From NCBI GenBank assembly GCA_018136815.1, contig CM030938.1, positions 1,586,202 to 1,650,201 of the forward strand: DNA of 64,000 bases, written 5' to 3'. The DNA is from Isochrysis galbana (lineage: Eukaryota > Haptophyta > Isochrysidales > Isochrysidaceae). Position numbers and translations under genes: made by a program. Shown here one piece after another: positions 33,395 through 44,386 of this stretch. Under the pieces are notes generated by a model that saw only the letters and a list, made by a program, of their open reading frames with translations, searched no databases and was not told where the DNA came from. The stretch's first letter is position 1, and every line of letters starts with the position of its first letter.

Positions 33395-33969
33395 ATGGCT
33401 GCCGCGTCCATGTCGCCGGTGCGCGTGCTCCGCCTCCTCCTCGCGCCTGTGCCCCCCAATGCGGAGCACAGCGCAGCCGGTTTCACCCCGTTGCGCGGCG
33501 AGTCCCGGCCCGTGCCCGGCGCGAAGAGGTGTCGCTGGTCGCTGGACAGGTCTGTACGTCGACAACCTGTACGGCTTCCGCATCGCCGACAAGTTCCCGA
33601 CGGTCGTGCGTCGCCGCGCAGACGGCGAGGGGCACAGCGTGGTGATGCACCTTGAGAGCGAGCTCAGGGGCACCACTCCCACCACTCCATCCTCCACACC
33701 CGGGCCCATCCACACATCTTTCCTCGTGGTCCACTACCCCAGCGCGTCGGACACCACGCCCAGCAAATGCATCGCTGCGGCAAAGCGCATAGTGGAGGTG
33801 TGCCTGGGCATAGGTGACGGAGATGCCCTCTATCTTTCTCACCCCTCTTCTCCCTTCACATAGGTCATGAAGCCATGCCGCGTCGAGCGTCGACGACGAC
33901 GAGCTGGGTGTGATGGCATCCGGCGGAGCGCACGTATCCAACGGATGTGTTGTGCAATATGTCCCCAAG
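33395..33969 (+). pseudogene. Possible multi-exon gene or remnant, unknown
   Basis: Three stretches look coding but sit in different frames: from ATG 33395 (MAAASMSPVRVLRLLLAPVP); about 33546-33815 (LYVDNLYGFRIADKFPTVVR, then SFLVVHYPSASDTTPSKCIA); and about 33876-33969 (SSVDDDELGVMASGGAHVSN), which ends at a good donor (AAG-GTGAGA). A GTGACG...CACATAG segment at ~33812-33863 could be a short intron, but the phases I tried do not join cleanly. Either indels have broken the gene or I have missed a junction. No family is recognised. Confidence 0.35.
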
Positions 33970-34269
33970 GTGAGAAGGGGTGAGGTGGTTGAGGGCGGGA
34001 GGGAAATGCTTACATTTGCTTTGTTACACACCGGCAGCGCTCCCCAGCACACACACATCACACCGCCCGAGCCAGGCAGGGGCACCAGCTTCCATGGTTT
34101 CTGTTGCCCTCACGTGTGCCCTCCCCTCCATGGACCCCTCGAACTCATAGGCAAGCCAGGAGTCAGTGGGTGAGAAGCGCAAGCGAGAGCATGACACTTC
34201 TTGTTCAGAATTGAACAGCTGTGCACCTGAGTGCGAGCTTCTCTTTGATGGTAATAAGCTTTCCCCTGC

Positions 34270-34582
34270 TACCGGGAGGTCATGGCGATTGAACGCTTTT
34301 CCATGTGTAGGCTGGTGGTGATTGAAGGCTTTTCCATGCGGTGGGGGTGATGGCGATTGACCGCGTTCCCACGTGTAGGCTGATGGTGATTGAACGCTTT
34401 TCTATGCTGTGGGTGAGGGTGATTGAGCGCTTCTCGCCTCGCACCTGCTCGGCCTCTGAGGGTGGGCGCGGCCGCTTCGCTAGCGACTGGTCCATGAGGG
34501 CAGGGGGGCCGCCCTCGGCGGGGGGCCCGGAAGAGAGGGGAGTCGCGCCGGCGCGCTCCATCGCGTCTAACTATAAAGTTAG
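34270..34582 (-). mobile_element. LINE 5'-end copy carrying a minisatellite
   Basis: On the minus strand, a hairpin (34567-34582; arms CTAACT and AGTTAG, loop TTAT) is followed five bases later by ATG at 34561 and MERAGATPLSSGPPAEGGPP. The frame then runs into four units of the GAAAAGCGTTCAATCGCCAT minisatellite (34284-34430), translated as RSIT or QSPP repeats. The same minisatellite is at 16010-16172. No endonuclease or reverse transcriptase is present. Confidence 0.65.
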
Positions 34583-35149
34583 TTGAGTATCATACAGTAC
34601 GAGGCGCATGGGGTTAGCCCAACAAAACTGCCCCGACTGCGGGACATTCGATGGCACGTGGGCTTGGTACAGATTGCATACTCATTCCTCCGTCGATATT
34701 CCATCATGAATTATGCATTGTGAGTTAGTGTCATACTGGCCTTTACGAAGAGTCCCGCTCATGCTAGCCGATGCGTGGAGTTTGAGTGACGAGTTATTGC
34801 ACGTCTCCTTCATCCGGGTCATCTCACGCGGACACAAGACGCGCGGAGGGCGAACGGACTCCGCGCAAAGCGATGACCTCGCTAGAGGGAAGGAGGGGCG
34901 GATGAATACACTTCGACAGCGCTTGAAGGAGGGGCGGATGAACACAGTACATGTGCCCGACAAGTGGACCCTTCCAAAAGAAGCATGAGCAATCTAGGGC
35001 AAGTTGACAATGCATTCTCCGTGGAATGTGGATGCGATGCACGGCGACAGCTTACCGCTTTTACGCCGCAGCAGTACCGGAACGCCATGCGATATGCAAA
35101 GTGGGGCGCCATGCGATGCGATGTGAAAGGTAATCGTATGGCGCCCCTT
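34583..35149. other. 3' flank of the RING gene; no gene recognised
   Basis: Contains a short direct repeat (CGACAGCGCTTGAAGGAGGGGCGGATGAA-type units near 34895 and 34915) and GCCATGCGAT motifs at 35082-35120. No exon is supported. Confidence 0.35.
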
Positions 35150-36469
35150 CTACCTTGCTACCGCTGCCTCTGCGGCCCACCTCGCGGGTGGATCCCACCT
35201 AACGGGACGATGGGCCATGTGCTGCGCGTACATGAGCAGTGCGAAGAAAAGGACAAAACTCCCAACGAACACGCGCAGCGCAAGGGCGGGAAGCGACTGC
35301 ATGTTGGACTCAGCGAGAGTGGTAACAGTTGACAGATATGTCTCCCAAAAGAGGAGCAATGAGGGGTCGCCCGCGTCCTTGTGCATGTGCAGGAGTTGCA
35401 ACAACTTGGGCTCAGTCGCGTCACCGGCCGCCACCTCGGCGGCGTCAGCCGTAGGCGACCCAGCGGCAGCGTCGGGAGCAGGCGCGAGGCTGTCGGGGCC
35501 AGCAGGTGCATAGATTACCGCATACACGCCCATCACCACACCGATGGCGCTGCCTATGGCGAGCAGCGCTGGCGGCCCATTGAGCGCCTGCGGCAGTCGC
35601 GGGAGGACAGCTACCTGCCGGAGGAGCACGAGGCTGACAGCCAGTACGAGCAGCACAGCCGCGAGGAGCAGTATGGTCGCCGAAAAGAGAAGCAGCGTGC
35701 TCGGGCCATCGCCACCGCCCTTGGCCATGCCGCCAAGAGTGCGCACGAGGCCAGGATGAAGGGGCCAAGCAAGCGAATGCAGCCATGGCGGCAGCGGCTG
35801 GCCAGCCGACGCGGCGGATTCGAAAGCGCGGCCGTCTCCCGGAAACGCTGGTGCTGCGGGGTGTGCATGCCCAAGCCCGCTGGCCCCCGCGACTGAGCCT
35901 AGTACCGCAGGCGTGGATGCTGTCAGCAGCACACGCAGATTGTGGTGCGCAAAGTAGACAAAGAAGCCGCAGAACGCGGTCAGCCAGAGGATAAAGAGGT
36001 TGCGCGGGCGGAGGAGGTCGAGGATGAATTCGGGCCACTGGCCCACATGCGCTGCCACCGCGTCCTCTTCCACGCCGGCCGCCGGATGCTCGTCGTCCCT
36101 AGCGGCCCTCCACAGCCCGTGCACCCATCGAGGCTCTGCCGACCTGGCTCGCCGCGCGAACGCGGAGACCTCGGCAATCCCGCGATTTTGTCGTGCGAGG
36201 GCGAGGGCGTGTTGACCCACCTGCCGCTCTACGATCCCCTTGAGCGCGTACGAGAGGCAGACGCCCCGCATAGAGCAGCCGCACGAGGGACACGCAGCGC
36301 GGCCGCGAGCCATCCAGTTCCCCACGCAGCCGGCACAGAAGGAGTGGCCACACGGGAAGGAGGTGCACGGGTCTAGGAGGAGGTCGATGCAAATTGCGCA
36401 GGTTAGCTCGTCCGGCACGCCCGCTGCCTCCTGCTGCTCGGGCGGCGGCTGCGGCAGCGGACGCTCCAT
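35150..36469 (-). CDS. RING-finger membrane protein, probable E3 ubiquitin ligase
   Basis: 439 residues in one exon from the ATG at 36469. A C3HC4 RING is at ~25-68 (CAICIDLLLDPC, FPCGHSFCAGCVGNW, CPSCGC). RING domains of this type recruit E2 enzymes and pass ubiquitin to substrates. A linker follows, then four predicted membrane segments at ~155-172 (LFILWLTAFCGFFVYFA), ~257-281 (LLLFSATILLLAAVLLVLAV), ~298-320 (LLAIGSAIGVVMGVYAVIYA) and ~405-422 (LRVFVGSFVLFFALLMYA). The RING is expected on the cytosolic side. N-terminal RING plus four spans is unusual but known among organelle-membrane E3s; the target membrane cannot be told. The upstream sense strand is CT-rich (plus GA tract 36480-36540). 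Confidence 0.85.
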   Translation of the reverse strand: MERPLPQPPPEQQEAAGVPDELTCAICIDLLLDPCTSFPCGHSFCAGCVGNWMARGRAACPSCGCSMRGVCLSYALKGIVERQVGQHALALARQNRGIAEVSAFARRARSAEPRWVHGLWRAARDDEHPAAGVEEDAVAAHVGQWPEFILDLLRPRNLFILWLTAFCGFFVYFAHHNLRVLLTASTPAVLGSVAGASGLGHAHPAAPAFPGDGRAFESAASAGQPLPPWLHSLAWPLHPGLVRTLGGMAKGGGDGPSTLLLFSATILLLAAVLLVLAVSLVLLRQVAVLPRLPQALNGPPALLAIGSAIGVVMGVYAVIYAPAGPDSLAPAPDAAAGSPTADAAEVAAGDATEPKLLQLLHMHKDAGDPSLLLFWETYLSTVTTLAESNMQSLPALALRVFVGSFVLFFALLMYAQHMAHRPVRWDPPARWAAEAAVAR

Positions 36470-36937
36470 CGAAAGGGTCGGGGGGGAGAGGGGGAGAGGA
36501 GGGGGAGGAGAGGAGGGGAGCGCGCGGAGAGGGGAGAAAAGACGAAGGAGTATGAGTAGAGATTAGAGGATTCTACAGAAGCCTTTTATTAAGATAGCAC
36601 GGTGGCGCGGGGGGTGGGGGGGGGGGGGGGGGATTATGAGGATTGAGGGGAGAGTCTCCCGCAGACGAACTGCCCTTTCGGAAATATCTCTAAACTCGTG
36701 ATTACTGTAGAAAACCTCAGCGTGTGGCAGCAGTTATGTGTAAGATAGCGTTCCGGCTGACGAACCCTCGTAAAAGCAGAGAATATATCGTAAGAAGAGA
36801 GCGGTCTGCGACGGGTGGCCACGGCGAGAGCGAGGGCGTGGAGATGACCCTGCTGGACTTACAGAACGACTTCAGCACCCTGTATGCGGCGGCCGGGCTC
36901 GTTCTCTGCAGGCCAGACCCCAGAGGGCGACACCACC
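36470..36937. other. Upstream of RING; short possible exon
   Basis: GA-rich (plus strand) to 36540, with a 21-nt G run at 36612-36632. An open frame at 36724-36937 (MTLLDLQNDFSTLYAAAGLV) looks moderately protein-like and is cut by the MITE at 36938. I cannot connect it to a gene. Confidence 0.35.
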
Positions 36938-37122
36938 CCTGGATGGGAAATACGGTGCTGGAGCCTGCAAATACAGCCAAATACAGATGTATTTGGCCTT
37001 TTCAAAATCATTCGAGGCCTACAACCCAGGACGCGCTTCAAATATCAAATACAGCAATACAGCCAAATAACATATGTATTTGGCCTCGGCCAAGTACGGC
37101 AAATACGTATTTCCCATCTAGG
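36938..37122 (-). mobile_element. 185-bp hAT-type MITE, copy 1
   Basis: Terminal inverted repeats of about 20 bp (CCTGGATGGGAAATACGGTG on the left; the inverse of the right end starts CCTAGATGGGAAATACG). CCAAATACA/TGTATTTGG subterminal repeats fill the interior. GCGACACC occurs right after the element (37123-37130) and again three bases before it (36927-36934), an imperfect 8-bp duplication. It is the same family as 59146-59330 but in the opposite orientation. Confidence 0.8.
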
Positions 37123-37202
37123 GCGACACCCCTCCGCCCTGGGACCCGGCGGGCGCTCCCACTCCACGACTGGACTACACCTAGCACCTAGGCACTAGGC
37201 AC

Positions 37203-37740
37203 CATTCCCTCGTGAGCAACACCAAGTTTTGTGACGCGTTTGCGGGTCACCTGGTCGGAAGTGCTGCGTGTCCTAGAACTAGAAACGGGAGAAATGGCTG
37301 ATACCACCCAATGGGGAGCTGCTTCTACCCATGGTCCCCAGGAGAAGAAATGTTGCTTTGACTGCCCTCTTTGAGACTTTCAGTGACCACCAAGCTTGGT
37401 TTTGTCATCTAAGTGTCCAATCCGCTAGCCAACTGCTCCAAAAGGTCTAAAATAAAACTCCTCTGTTGCGAGCAGACGCCCGAGTGCAGCTCCGCATGCT
37501 GAATGTGGTAGCAAAAGTAAGCAAAGACAAGCTCCTCCGTCCGCAGAGTTGGTCATGGGGAGAGCTAAGGTTGAATGAGATGTGGAGATGGTTTGCTTCA
37601 GGTGATGGGATGTTTCATGCATAAGCTCACCATAGGCTATAATGGAGGCGCATGATCGGCAGAGTCCTAGAAATCCAAGAATTTTCTAGGACGTGGTCCT
37701 AGTTTCTAGGACGGAATTTTTGTCCGCTTACGCAACAGGA
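37203..37740 (+). repeat. Dispersed element related to the DSS1 inverted repeats
   Basis: Shares ACCAAGCTTGGTTTTG and flanking sequence with 27640-27665. It ends in TCTAGGACGTGGTCCTAGTTTCTAGGACGGAA-like palindromes (37687-37717), as at 27935-27962. The middle is diverged. No coding sense. Confidence 0.45.
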
Positions 37741-37759
37741 TATCACAGGCCAGGCACTC

Positions 37760-38055
37760 GCGGTTATAACGGTAAAGCGGAATAGCCTGCAGAGGCTCGC
37801 GAATGCAACAGGTTGGAGCAATGGGCTGCCCAGCAGCCCACGGCGAGCCAGTGAGGCGGTGAGGACGAATCAGGCTGAATCAGGCGAGCCTGTGGCGGGA
37901 GCGAGAATGGGTCGGCATGGCAGTCCGTTCCTGGCAAGCCATAGCCATAGGACATGCCAGGAGCATGGGTGGTTCCCCCCCCACGGCAGGAGAGGAGTGG
38001 AGAGAGGAGGTGTCTCGTGCCCCCCCAATGGGTCAACCAAGTATAAACGTAGTTG
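37760..38055 (-). mobile_element. LINE-related 5' copy, subfamily of 11193-11414
   Basis: Homologous to 11193-11414, including the shared GGAGAGGAGTGGAGAGAGG and CTCGTGCCCCCC blocks. The minus-strand 5' hairpin is at 38034-38055 (9-nt arms, loop TTAT, one wobble and one mismatch). The expected start codon reads ATT here, so the copy is decayed. Confidence 0.55.
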
Positions 38056-39133
38056 GTCTAGATTTCACGTAGCTTTGTCACAACACATCGTGCCATACGA
38101 AACACATTTGACTTCGACCACCACAACCGCTACATGGGATTGACAAACATAAATACGCAGACACAACACACGAACACTCACAATCATAGCTAAACAAGAG
38201 CCCAACGCTCACCTCGTATGACATTTGCCCCTCCCCTTTATCATGACCATCGCGTTCAAGCAGTCCGACGACGATGGCGATAGCGACGGCTAGCTGCGAC
38301 ACTATGATGTTGAGGAGGCGGAGCCGAAGTACCCATGATTGCCATTGCTGTACGACAACCCGGAACGAAGCGTCAGATACGGGCGTGCTTGCCGCGTGCT
38401 AGGAGCGGACGCGAATGGTGCCTATGCTGACCACGAAAATATCTGCGACATCAATGCGGGCCTCTGCCCTCTTCCGCATCCCTTAGTCAGTAGGCGACGT
38501 TAGCGGATCTCTAACTGAGTAGGTGCAATAGGACTAGCAGCTCACAGTTGGGACGATGCGCACACGGCTACGCCTCATTCAATCACGTGCGAATGTCGAG
38601 TCTTGACCAGCCGCTCCCCACGCTGATCAATAGTGAGCGAAATTGCTTGAATGCTCATGCTACAGCCGAAAGCAACGGCGCAAGAAGGATGCTGTCTGTG
38701 AAGCGGGTGCTAAGATGGTTCGCTTCTGAGTCCAATAGCATGTCGTCCGGCATTGCCTCAATGGCACCCTTGACTGGCGCGCCAAAGTACAATGCCCGAC
38801 TGGGCGGCCACATGGCCACTTACTCTTGCAAAGAAGGCTTAGGCGCTAGCAACGCAGAACCATGATAAAGGCGGGTGTGTGTTAGGCAGAAGCAGAAAGT
38901 GAACTAGAGCACGTCGCCGCCAATGGCCATCCATCCGGCGAACCAGGTGTGAGGGCGGTGGCGAGCCTACTCAGTGGCGACCAGCCCTTTGAGCAAACTG
39001 GTCCGGGTCACAAATGAGAAGGTCACGCTGGAGATGAGACAAGTCGGATCGGAGGAGTTCTTGGCATGCCAAGCATATGATCTAGGGAAGGCGGGCGCAC
39101 ACGCAGTAGTAGAGTGGATGAATGCGGAGGTGG
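38056..39133. other. No gene recognised; 3' flank of the PHD gene
   Basis: A gene-poor stretch with ordinary composition. Open frames at 38548-38865 (+) and 38974-39130 (+) lack motifs and splice support. Confidence 0.4.
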
Positions 39134-41212
39134 CTAGTTGGGTGAAGGGCCTGCTCCCATGCCCACGCGGATGCAGCGGGAAAGCGTCAGAGACGGGCGC
39201 ATCGCCGCCGCCGGCAAGACAGTTGTATGTTTGCACGTGGAGTGGCTCGGCACATGGCAGCTCACCTCGGCGCCGGCGTGGAGGACGCCCTCAGGCACGC
39301 AGCGTCCGCAGAACGTCTCCGGGCACGTGCGGCATGGCCACAAATGGATGGTGCCCTCATACTGCCCGCGCCCCGGCACCCGCTTGGCACGTCCCTGTGT
39401 CGCGTCGGCCACGTGTGGCGCCACCTCGGACTTGCTCGTCTCGTCAAGCTTGGGCGCGCCACGTGGTGGGCTTGCGCCGCACTTGCCACACTTGTGCCTC
39501 GGGCACTCCCAGTGCCCTTCCGGTACAGCTTTGAGATTGCAGCAGCGCACGTGATACGACTTTGAGCAGCCGCCGTCATTGAAGTCGCAGAGCATGACGT
39601 CACCACCATCCTTGCACTTGAAGCAGAAGTGCTCCTCTTCTCCTGCTCCGCCACGGCCTTGATGTTCCCGCTCATTTAGGTACCAGACGTAGGCGACGTA
39701 CAGGTGCTGCTCGGTTAGTCGCATGCGGCCGCCGCCTCGGCTTCTGCCCTCCGCACCGGCACTCGACATGTGTGCGGGAACGACATCCTCGCATGGGCTG
39801 CATCCGGCCCGCGGGACGGTAGGGTCAACCAGCACGTCGTCTGGCGCCTCCTTGCGCTTGCCGCGGCGCACGGCAGAGGGCGCCGGCACGAGCGTTGGCG
39901 GGGCGGCGGAGAAGGCCGTCGAGGCGGCGGGGGTCTGAAACAATAGGGGCGTTGTCCGTCCCTTGAGGCTCGCGAGGGGCGGGTCGAGCGGCCGCCGGTG
40001 CAGGCCACTCTTGCCGCGCGAATGCAGCCAGACCGCCAGCTTGGTGACGAGCTCACCGGGCTCCTTGCCCGGCGAATTGCACGTCTTGCCGGAAAGCCAC
40101 TCGCAGAGGGCGGGCTGAGAGAGGCCGGCCTGTTGGGCCACTGAATACTGTGTCAGACCGGCCGATGCCATCTCCGTCACCACGGCCAGCCGCACCATGC
40201 CCTCGGTTGGTGCCGTCTCGCTCGGCTGGATGCTACCAGTCAGCGATTCGTCGAATACATGAGCGGAAGTCGCGGGAGCGCGCAGCCCATTTGAGAGGCT
40301 GAACACACCATCGGCATCGTCGCTATCCTCGCCCAATGAAGTACACAGCCAGTGCGGTGCTGATTCGACGATGCCGTCGATGTCGAGCAAAAGGCTGCCA
40401 TCTGGTGCCGGCACGGGCACCAAGCTGGCCGCCGACGGGCCGGGGGCCGTGGCACCCTCGAGGCCTAGCTGTGAGAGTATGCTCGACTGTGAGCACGCGA
40501 GGAGCGAGGATTGGTGGCTTTGACCGAGAGGGCTCCGGCCCAGCCGGTGCGCCGACGAGCAGCCCCCGACGAGTGAAACGCCGTAGTCACGCAGGGCGGA
40601 GTCGAGCGTCTTGCGGCTCGCCTGGTACTCTTGCAGGTCGGAGAGCATCATGATGCCGCCCTCGGCAGGCGAGCTGGGTGCGCCGGCGGGCGAGCCGAAG
40701 GGCTTGCGGGCGGCCGAGTCGAGCGGAAAGAAATGCTGCTCCGCCGAGCGCGCAGCCTCTGGAAGCTCTGCCAGCTCGATGGACCCCGCAGTCGATGGAA
40801 GGAGCGCAGGGGACATGCCCACGACTAATGTGGCCGTCGCGCCCGATGGTAGGAGCGCAGGTGATGGAAAGACGCTCATCGAGCTGCCCGAGGCGGTGAG
40901 CCAGGGCGAGGGAAGCTCATCGGGTGCCGATGAGGTGGATAGGCTGCCGCTTGAGCTCGCATCGTGCAACGCCAGGTCTGGCGGCAGAGCGCCCACCATG
41001 CTGGCCGTCAGTTCATCGGCTCTGAGCACGCTGGCGCCCATGGGCAGCACGTTGGGTGGCGGCATGGCAGCGGCGTCGGCGGCGGCGGCCTTGGCGGCAG
41101 CTAAAGCGATCGAATGCGCTGAGATAGTTGTACCGCTCTTTAGATCGAGGTGCGGCCGCTTACCCTCAGCTGCTCCCGCTGGCTCGGGCGGCCGCTTGAG
41201 CGCCTCGAGCAT
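39134..41212 (-). CDS. PHD/zinc-finger nuclear protein with an HTH-like segment
   Basis: From the ATG at 41212 (MLEALKRPPEPAGAAEGKRP) the product is 692 residues. The frame is open upstream to 41554, but that part is Arg/Glu/Ser repeat from GA-rich DNA and is probably 5' UTR. Residues ~349-376 (LTQYSVAQQAGLSQPALCEW) form a helix-turn-helix of the lambda-repressor or homeo-like type, in a region with basic residues after it. A Cys-rich region starts at ~529: a PHD-type finger (FCFKCKDGGDVMLCDF, HVRCCNLKAVPEGHWECPRH), then CGKCG and a further Cys cluster (CRTCPETFCGRCVPEGVL). PHD fingers commonly read histone tails; together with an HTH this suggests a chromatin or transcription factor. The N-terminal 340 residues are Ala/Ser/Pro-rich. 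No intron is needed. Confidence 0.8.
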   Translation of the reverse strand: MLEALKRPPEPAGAAEGKRPHLDLKSGTTISAHSIALAAAKAAAADAAAMPPPNVLPMGASVLRADELTASMVGALPPDLALHDASSSGSLSTSSAPDELPSPWLTASGSSMSVFPSPALLPSGATATLVVGMSPALLPSTAGSIELAELPEAARSAEQHFFPLDSAARKPFGSPAGAPSSPAEGGIMMLSDLQEYQASRKTLDSALRDYGVSLVGGCSSAHRLGRSPLGQSHQSSLLACSQSSILSQLGLEGATAPGPSAASLVPVPAPDGSLLLDIDGIVESAPHWLCTSLGEDSDDADGVFSLSNGLRAPATSAHVFDESLTGSIQPSETAPTEGMVRLAVVTEMASAGLTQYSVAQQAGLSQPALCEWLSGKTCNSPGKEPGELVTKLAVWLHSRGKSGLHRRPLDPPLASLKGRTTPLLFQTPAASTAFSAAPPTLVPAPSAVRRGKRKEAPDDVLVDPTVPRAGCSPCEDVVPAHMSSAGAEGRSRGGGRMRLTEQHLYVAYVWYLNEREHQGRGGAGEEEHFCFKCKDGGDVMLCDFNDGGCSKSYHVRCCNLKAVPEGHWECPRHKCGKCGASPPRGAPKLDETSKSEVAPHVADATQGRAKRVPGRGQYEGTIHLWPCRTCPETFCGRCVPEGVLHAGAEVSCHVPSHSTCKHTTVLPAAAMRPSLTLSRCIRVGMGAGPSPN

Positions 41213-41870
41213 TGCGGCTCTCTCCTTTCTATCTGTCCGTTCTCTCCCCCTGTCGCGTTCGTGCCCACGTGGGTTGCTCGTACGCGTCGCTTTGCGTCGT
41301 GTCCCTGCGCCCCCTGTCTCTCCCTCTCCCTCTCTCTCCCCCTCTCTCTCCCTCGCTCTCTCGCCTCCCTCCGGCTGGCGGGGCCCGCTCCCTCTCACGA
41401 GAGAGAGAGAGAGCGCGGCCGGCCGCTCGCGCGCTCCCTCTCCGCCTTCCTCTCTTCCCGATTCTCTCTCTTCTTCCCTCTCTCGCCTCGGTCCTCCCTC
41501 GCTCTCACTCCTTCTCATTCTCCCTCCATCTCCAGAGGACATTTCTTCTGACATCGGGGCCTTTCCTCCAATCTCGCGCAGGTTCTCCTCGTTCCCCTCT
41601 CTCTCCCTCCCTCGTGCTCTCTCTCGTCTTCTCTCTGGCGACGTCGAAAGGAGCCGCGGGCAGCGGTAAACAGGAGAGAGAGAGGGGGAGGGAGGAGAGA
41701 GAGGGAGAGAGAGAGAGAGAGAGGGAGGGAGAGAGAGACAGAGATGGAGGGAGGGAGAGAGAGAGGAAGCGAGAGGGAGGGAGAGGGAGGGAGAGGGAGA
41801 GAGAGAGAACGAGAGGGAGGGAGGGAGACCAGCCGTCCGCCGATGCCACCGGCCGTAGACGAGTTCTAGC
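41213..41870. repeat. CT-rich then GA-rich low-complexity tract
   Basis: The plus strand is CT-rich from 41300 to 41640 (TCTCCCTCTC motifs) and switches to GA-rich from about 41670 to 41830, making a mirror-like purine/pyrimidine domain. It overlaps the PHD gene's 5' flank. All long open frames here are repeat artefacts. Confidence 0.85.
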
Positions 41871-41963
41871 CCGGTGTGTATGTAATGTTTGGCTCACGGG
41901 AGGGTGGAAGCGGGAGGGCCGCTCCACCAATTTCGGGTCCCTCGCGCTGCCTGCTGCCCTCCT

Positions 41964-41965
<2 letters not shown>

Positions 41966-42021
<56 letters not shown>

Positions 42022-42083
42022 AGGACCGCCAAAGTTGCTGTACTTCAAAGAGAATGACCTCGAGGAATTGCGCGGTTCTCTCG

Positions 42084-42129
<46 letters not shown>

Positions 42130-42698
42130 CTGTGTGTACTTCTTCCTGGAGAGGTGGGGGAGGCGGGGAGGGAAAGAGATCCAGAAGGAATCTAGGTGAG
42201 AGAACTCCGAGTGTCCCCCCCCCTCCATCCCCGCCCTTGAGTCGGCGAGGTCTTCTGTCTCCTCTCGCCGGCCTTCTCCCAAACAACAGAGAACGGCGTC
42301 GGCGGAATCTCTCTCCCGTCCCCCCCCGCGCGCTCTCTCTCTCGCCCACACCCCGCGCGCTCTCTCTCTCTCTCTCCCTCCCTCCCTACCTCTCTCTCTC
42401 TCTCTCTCTCTCTTTCTTCTCTCTCTCTCTTCCCCCCCCCCGCGCGCTCTCTCCCTCTCGCCCCCCCCCCTTCCCCCGCCCTCGCGCGTCCAAGCGGTTA
42501 CGTCTTCTGATGATTCGCCGAGAGTGGGGGAGAGGCGCGGGAAGGGGGGAGAGAGAGAGAGAGATTGTATCACGCGGCGAGGTTGTGAGCGCGAGGGCGC
42601 GGGCGGGGGGGGGGAGCGGGGGGGGGGGGGGGGGGAGGGCCAGAGGAGCCGGAGAGGGAGAGGGAGAGAGGGGTGGCGAGAGGGAGAAGGGGGGGGGG

Positions 42699-42743
<45 letters not shown>

Positions 42744-42760
42744 GGGAGGGAGAGGAGCCA
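41966..42760. repeat. (TC)n and (GA)n microsatellite cluster
   Basis: Perfect or near-perfect dinucleotide runs: (TC)n 41966-42019, (GA)n 42087-42125, (TC)n 42363-42430, (GA)n 42701-42741. G runs lie at 42604-42640 and 42689-42700, and a C run at 42433-42442. Alternating strands give potential hairpins or triplexes over 800 bp. No gene. Confidence 0.9.
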
Positions 42761-43505
42761 CGCGGCTGCCACGTCATGCGCGGCCTCGGGGCGTCCCACA
42801 CGCGCGCCCGCCCCGTCTCTCTCTCCCTCCCCCGTCCCCCGTCCCCCGTCGTCCCCCGTCCCCCGTCCCCCTCTCCTGGCGACGAGCGCAGAGCGGCGAG
42901 CGGTCATTTGAACACCTCTGCCTCTGCAAAGGGCACATCGAAGCTCCATTCCCCATCAAAATTGATGCCCGGTCACTCACTCTGTTTATAACCCCTATTT
43001 TTCACCTCCTCTGGGTGTCCAAGCCCGCTGCCTGCCCCGGCAACCCTACTCCGTAGCTACGCAATTCCTGGCGCGTGCCCAACTCCTGGCCTGGGGGTCC
43101 TTCGGTGCCCTGGGGGCTGCTGGGACAGCTGCACATGAGCGATGGCGCCGGGGCTGAAGGCCAGGGCACATCCAACGAGGCTGTGACCGCGGGGGCAGCG
43201 CCCCGCGCCCGCGCAACCCGAGCTGGGCCGGATCCAGCGGTGGCAGCGAGTGCGCCCGACGGGGCCGCAGCGGTCCTTCAAGAGGAGGAGGGGGCAGCAG
43301 AGGGGCGGGGGGCGCGGCAGCGGCGTCGGGCGAGTGGGCCAGTATCATACAGCGATGGGAGGCGCGCGCCCCCATCGATGGATACGAAGCAAAGGGCGTT
43401 GCAGGCCCTTTGCGGCTGGTACCACCCCGACCCCAGTTGCTCCGTCAGGTGTCAGGTCGTCAGGTCTCGGCGACCTTACACCTCATATCAGGACCTAATT
43501 TGGCT
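42761..43505. other. GC-rich spacer, no gene recognised
   Basis: Includes a GTCCCCC/CCCGTCCCCCGTC short repeat near 42830-42870. Open frames on both strands lack motifs. Confidence 0.4.
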
Positions 43506-43939
43506 TTGACGTAAGTTTTGTTTTGTAAGGGCCCAAAAATTTTGTTGTCAAAATTTGAGGGTTGGGCACCTAAATTTTGATCAAAATTTTGACGCTTTCG
43601 AATATTTTGTCCTATTATAACCCTATAACACTCTCCCTCGCACCTTCGACGACGACTGCGTCGTGGACCACGTCGTGCCAAACCTTCAGGCTAGGGAGGA
43701 AAGATGTTATGGGTCGTGAGCTGGGGGACAAGGCGGGGGCGTGAGCCGGCGCCCTGCTGCGCCTCTCTCCCTCCTCGCGTGTCGCATCTTCCAATCTCCG
43801 CGCGGCCCCCCAAGTTTTGTTTCTTTCCAAGTGAAAGGCCCCAAATTTTAAATTTTGGTCAAAAATTTCGATTTCGATTGACCACCCAAATTTGACAAAA
43901 ACAAAAAAAATTACATACAAAACTTACGTCTTACGTCAA
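43506..43939. mobile_element. Inverted-repeat MITE (~434 bp)
   Basis: The left end TTGACGTAAGTTTTG... is matched by the inverse of the right end (TTGACGTAAG at 43939 inward). Further inside, TGTCAAAATTTGAGGGTTGG corresponds to the inverse of CCACCCAAATTTGACA at 43882. The interior is GC-richer. Related CTTATATCAGG/CCTAATATCAGG motifs flank it at 43480-43500, 43947-43975 and 44288-44345. Confidence 0.65.
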
Positions 43940-44386
43940 CCCCAAGACCTAATATCAGGTCCTCATATCAGGTTACTAATGTTATAATATGGTAGTGTAA
44001 TAATAGTAATGAGAACATATGGCATTTATGGTGTTATTTAGTTTTTTTACAGAGACCTCCTTCCTGCACTGCGTGTTTGGGCGTGTGGGCTGCTAGTTTT
44101 TCTAGGGTGGTGATTATGAAAGGGGGGCCCGGGAGCTTTCCTCACCCTACCTACCTCCTTGTCCTTGTCCTGGGCGCCGCCTGTATATATGTGATGTCGT
44201 CGTCGCGACTAGGCGATCTCCCGACTCTAGCCGGATAGTGCGAACTATTCTTTTTCCTTTGAAAGTTATACTTATAAATGGATGACCTTATATCAGGTAT
44301 CAGGGGTGGTGGACCTTATATCATGATATCAGGACCTAATATTAGGCTGATGGAGCAACTAGGACCCCGACGCGGACCACAGCACA
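43940..44386. other. Left edge of the viral block
   Basis: AT-richer sequence with repeated ATATCAGG motifs (at least six copies). No gene. The left boundary of the PLV insertion probably lies here or just to the right, but no terminal inverted repeat could be matched with the right side. Confidence 0.35.

Noticed and set aside
41505-42949. Several overlapping open frames on both strands
   Set aside because: They are translations of (GA)n/(CT)n and G/C runs with near-identical repetitive peptides.
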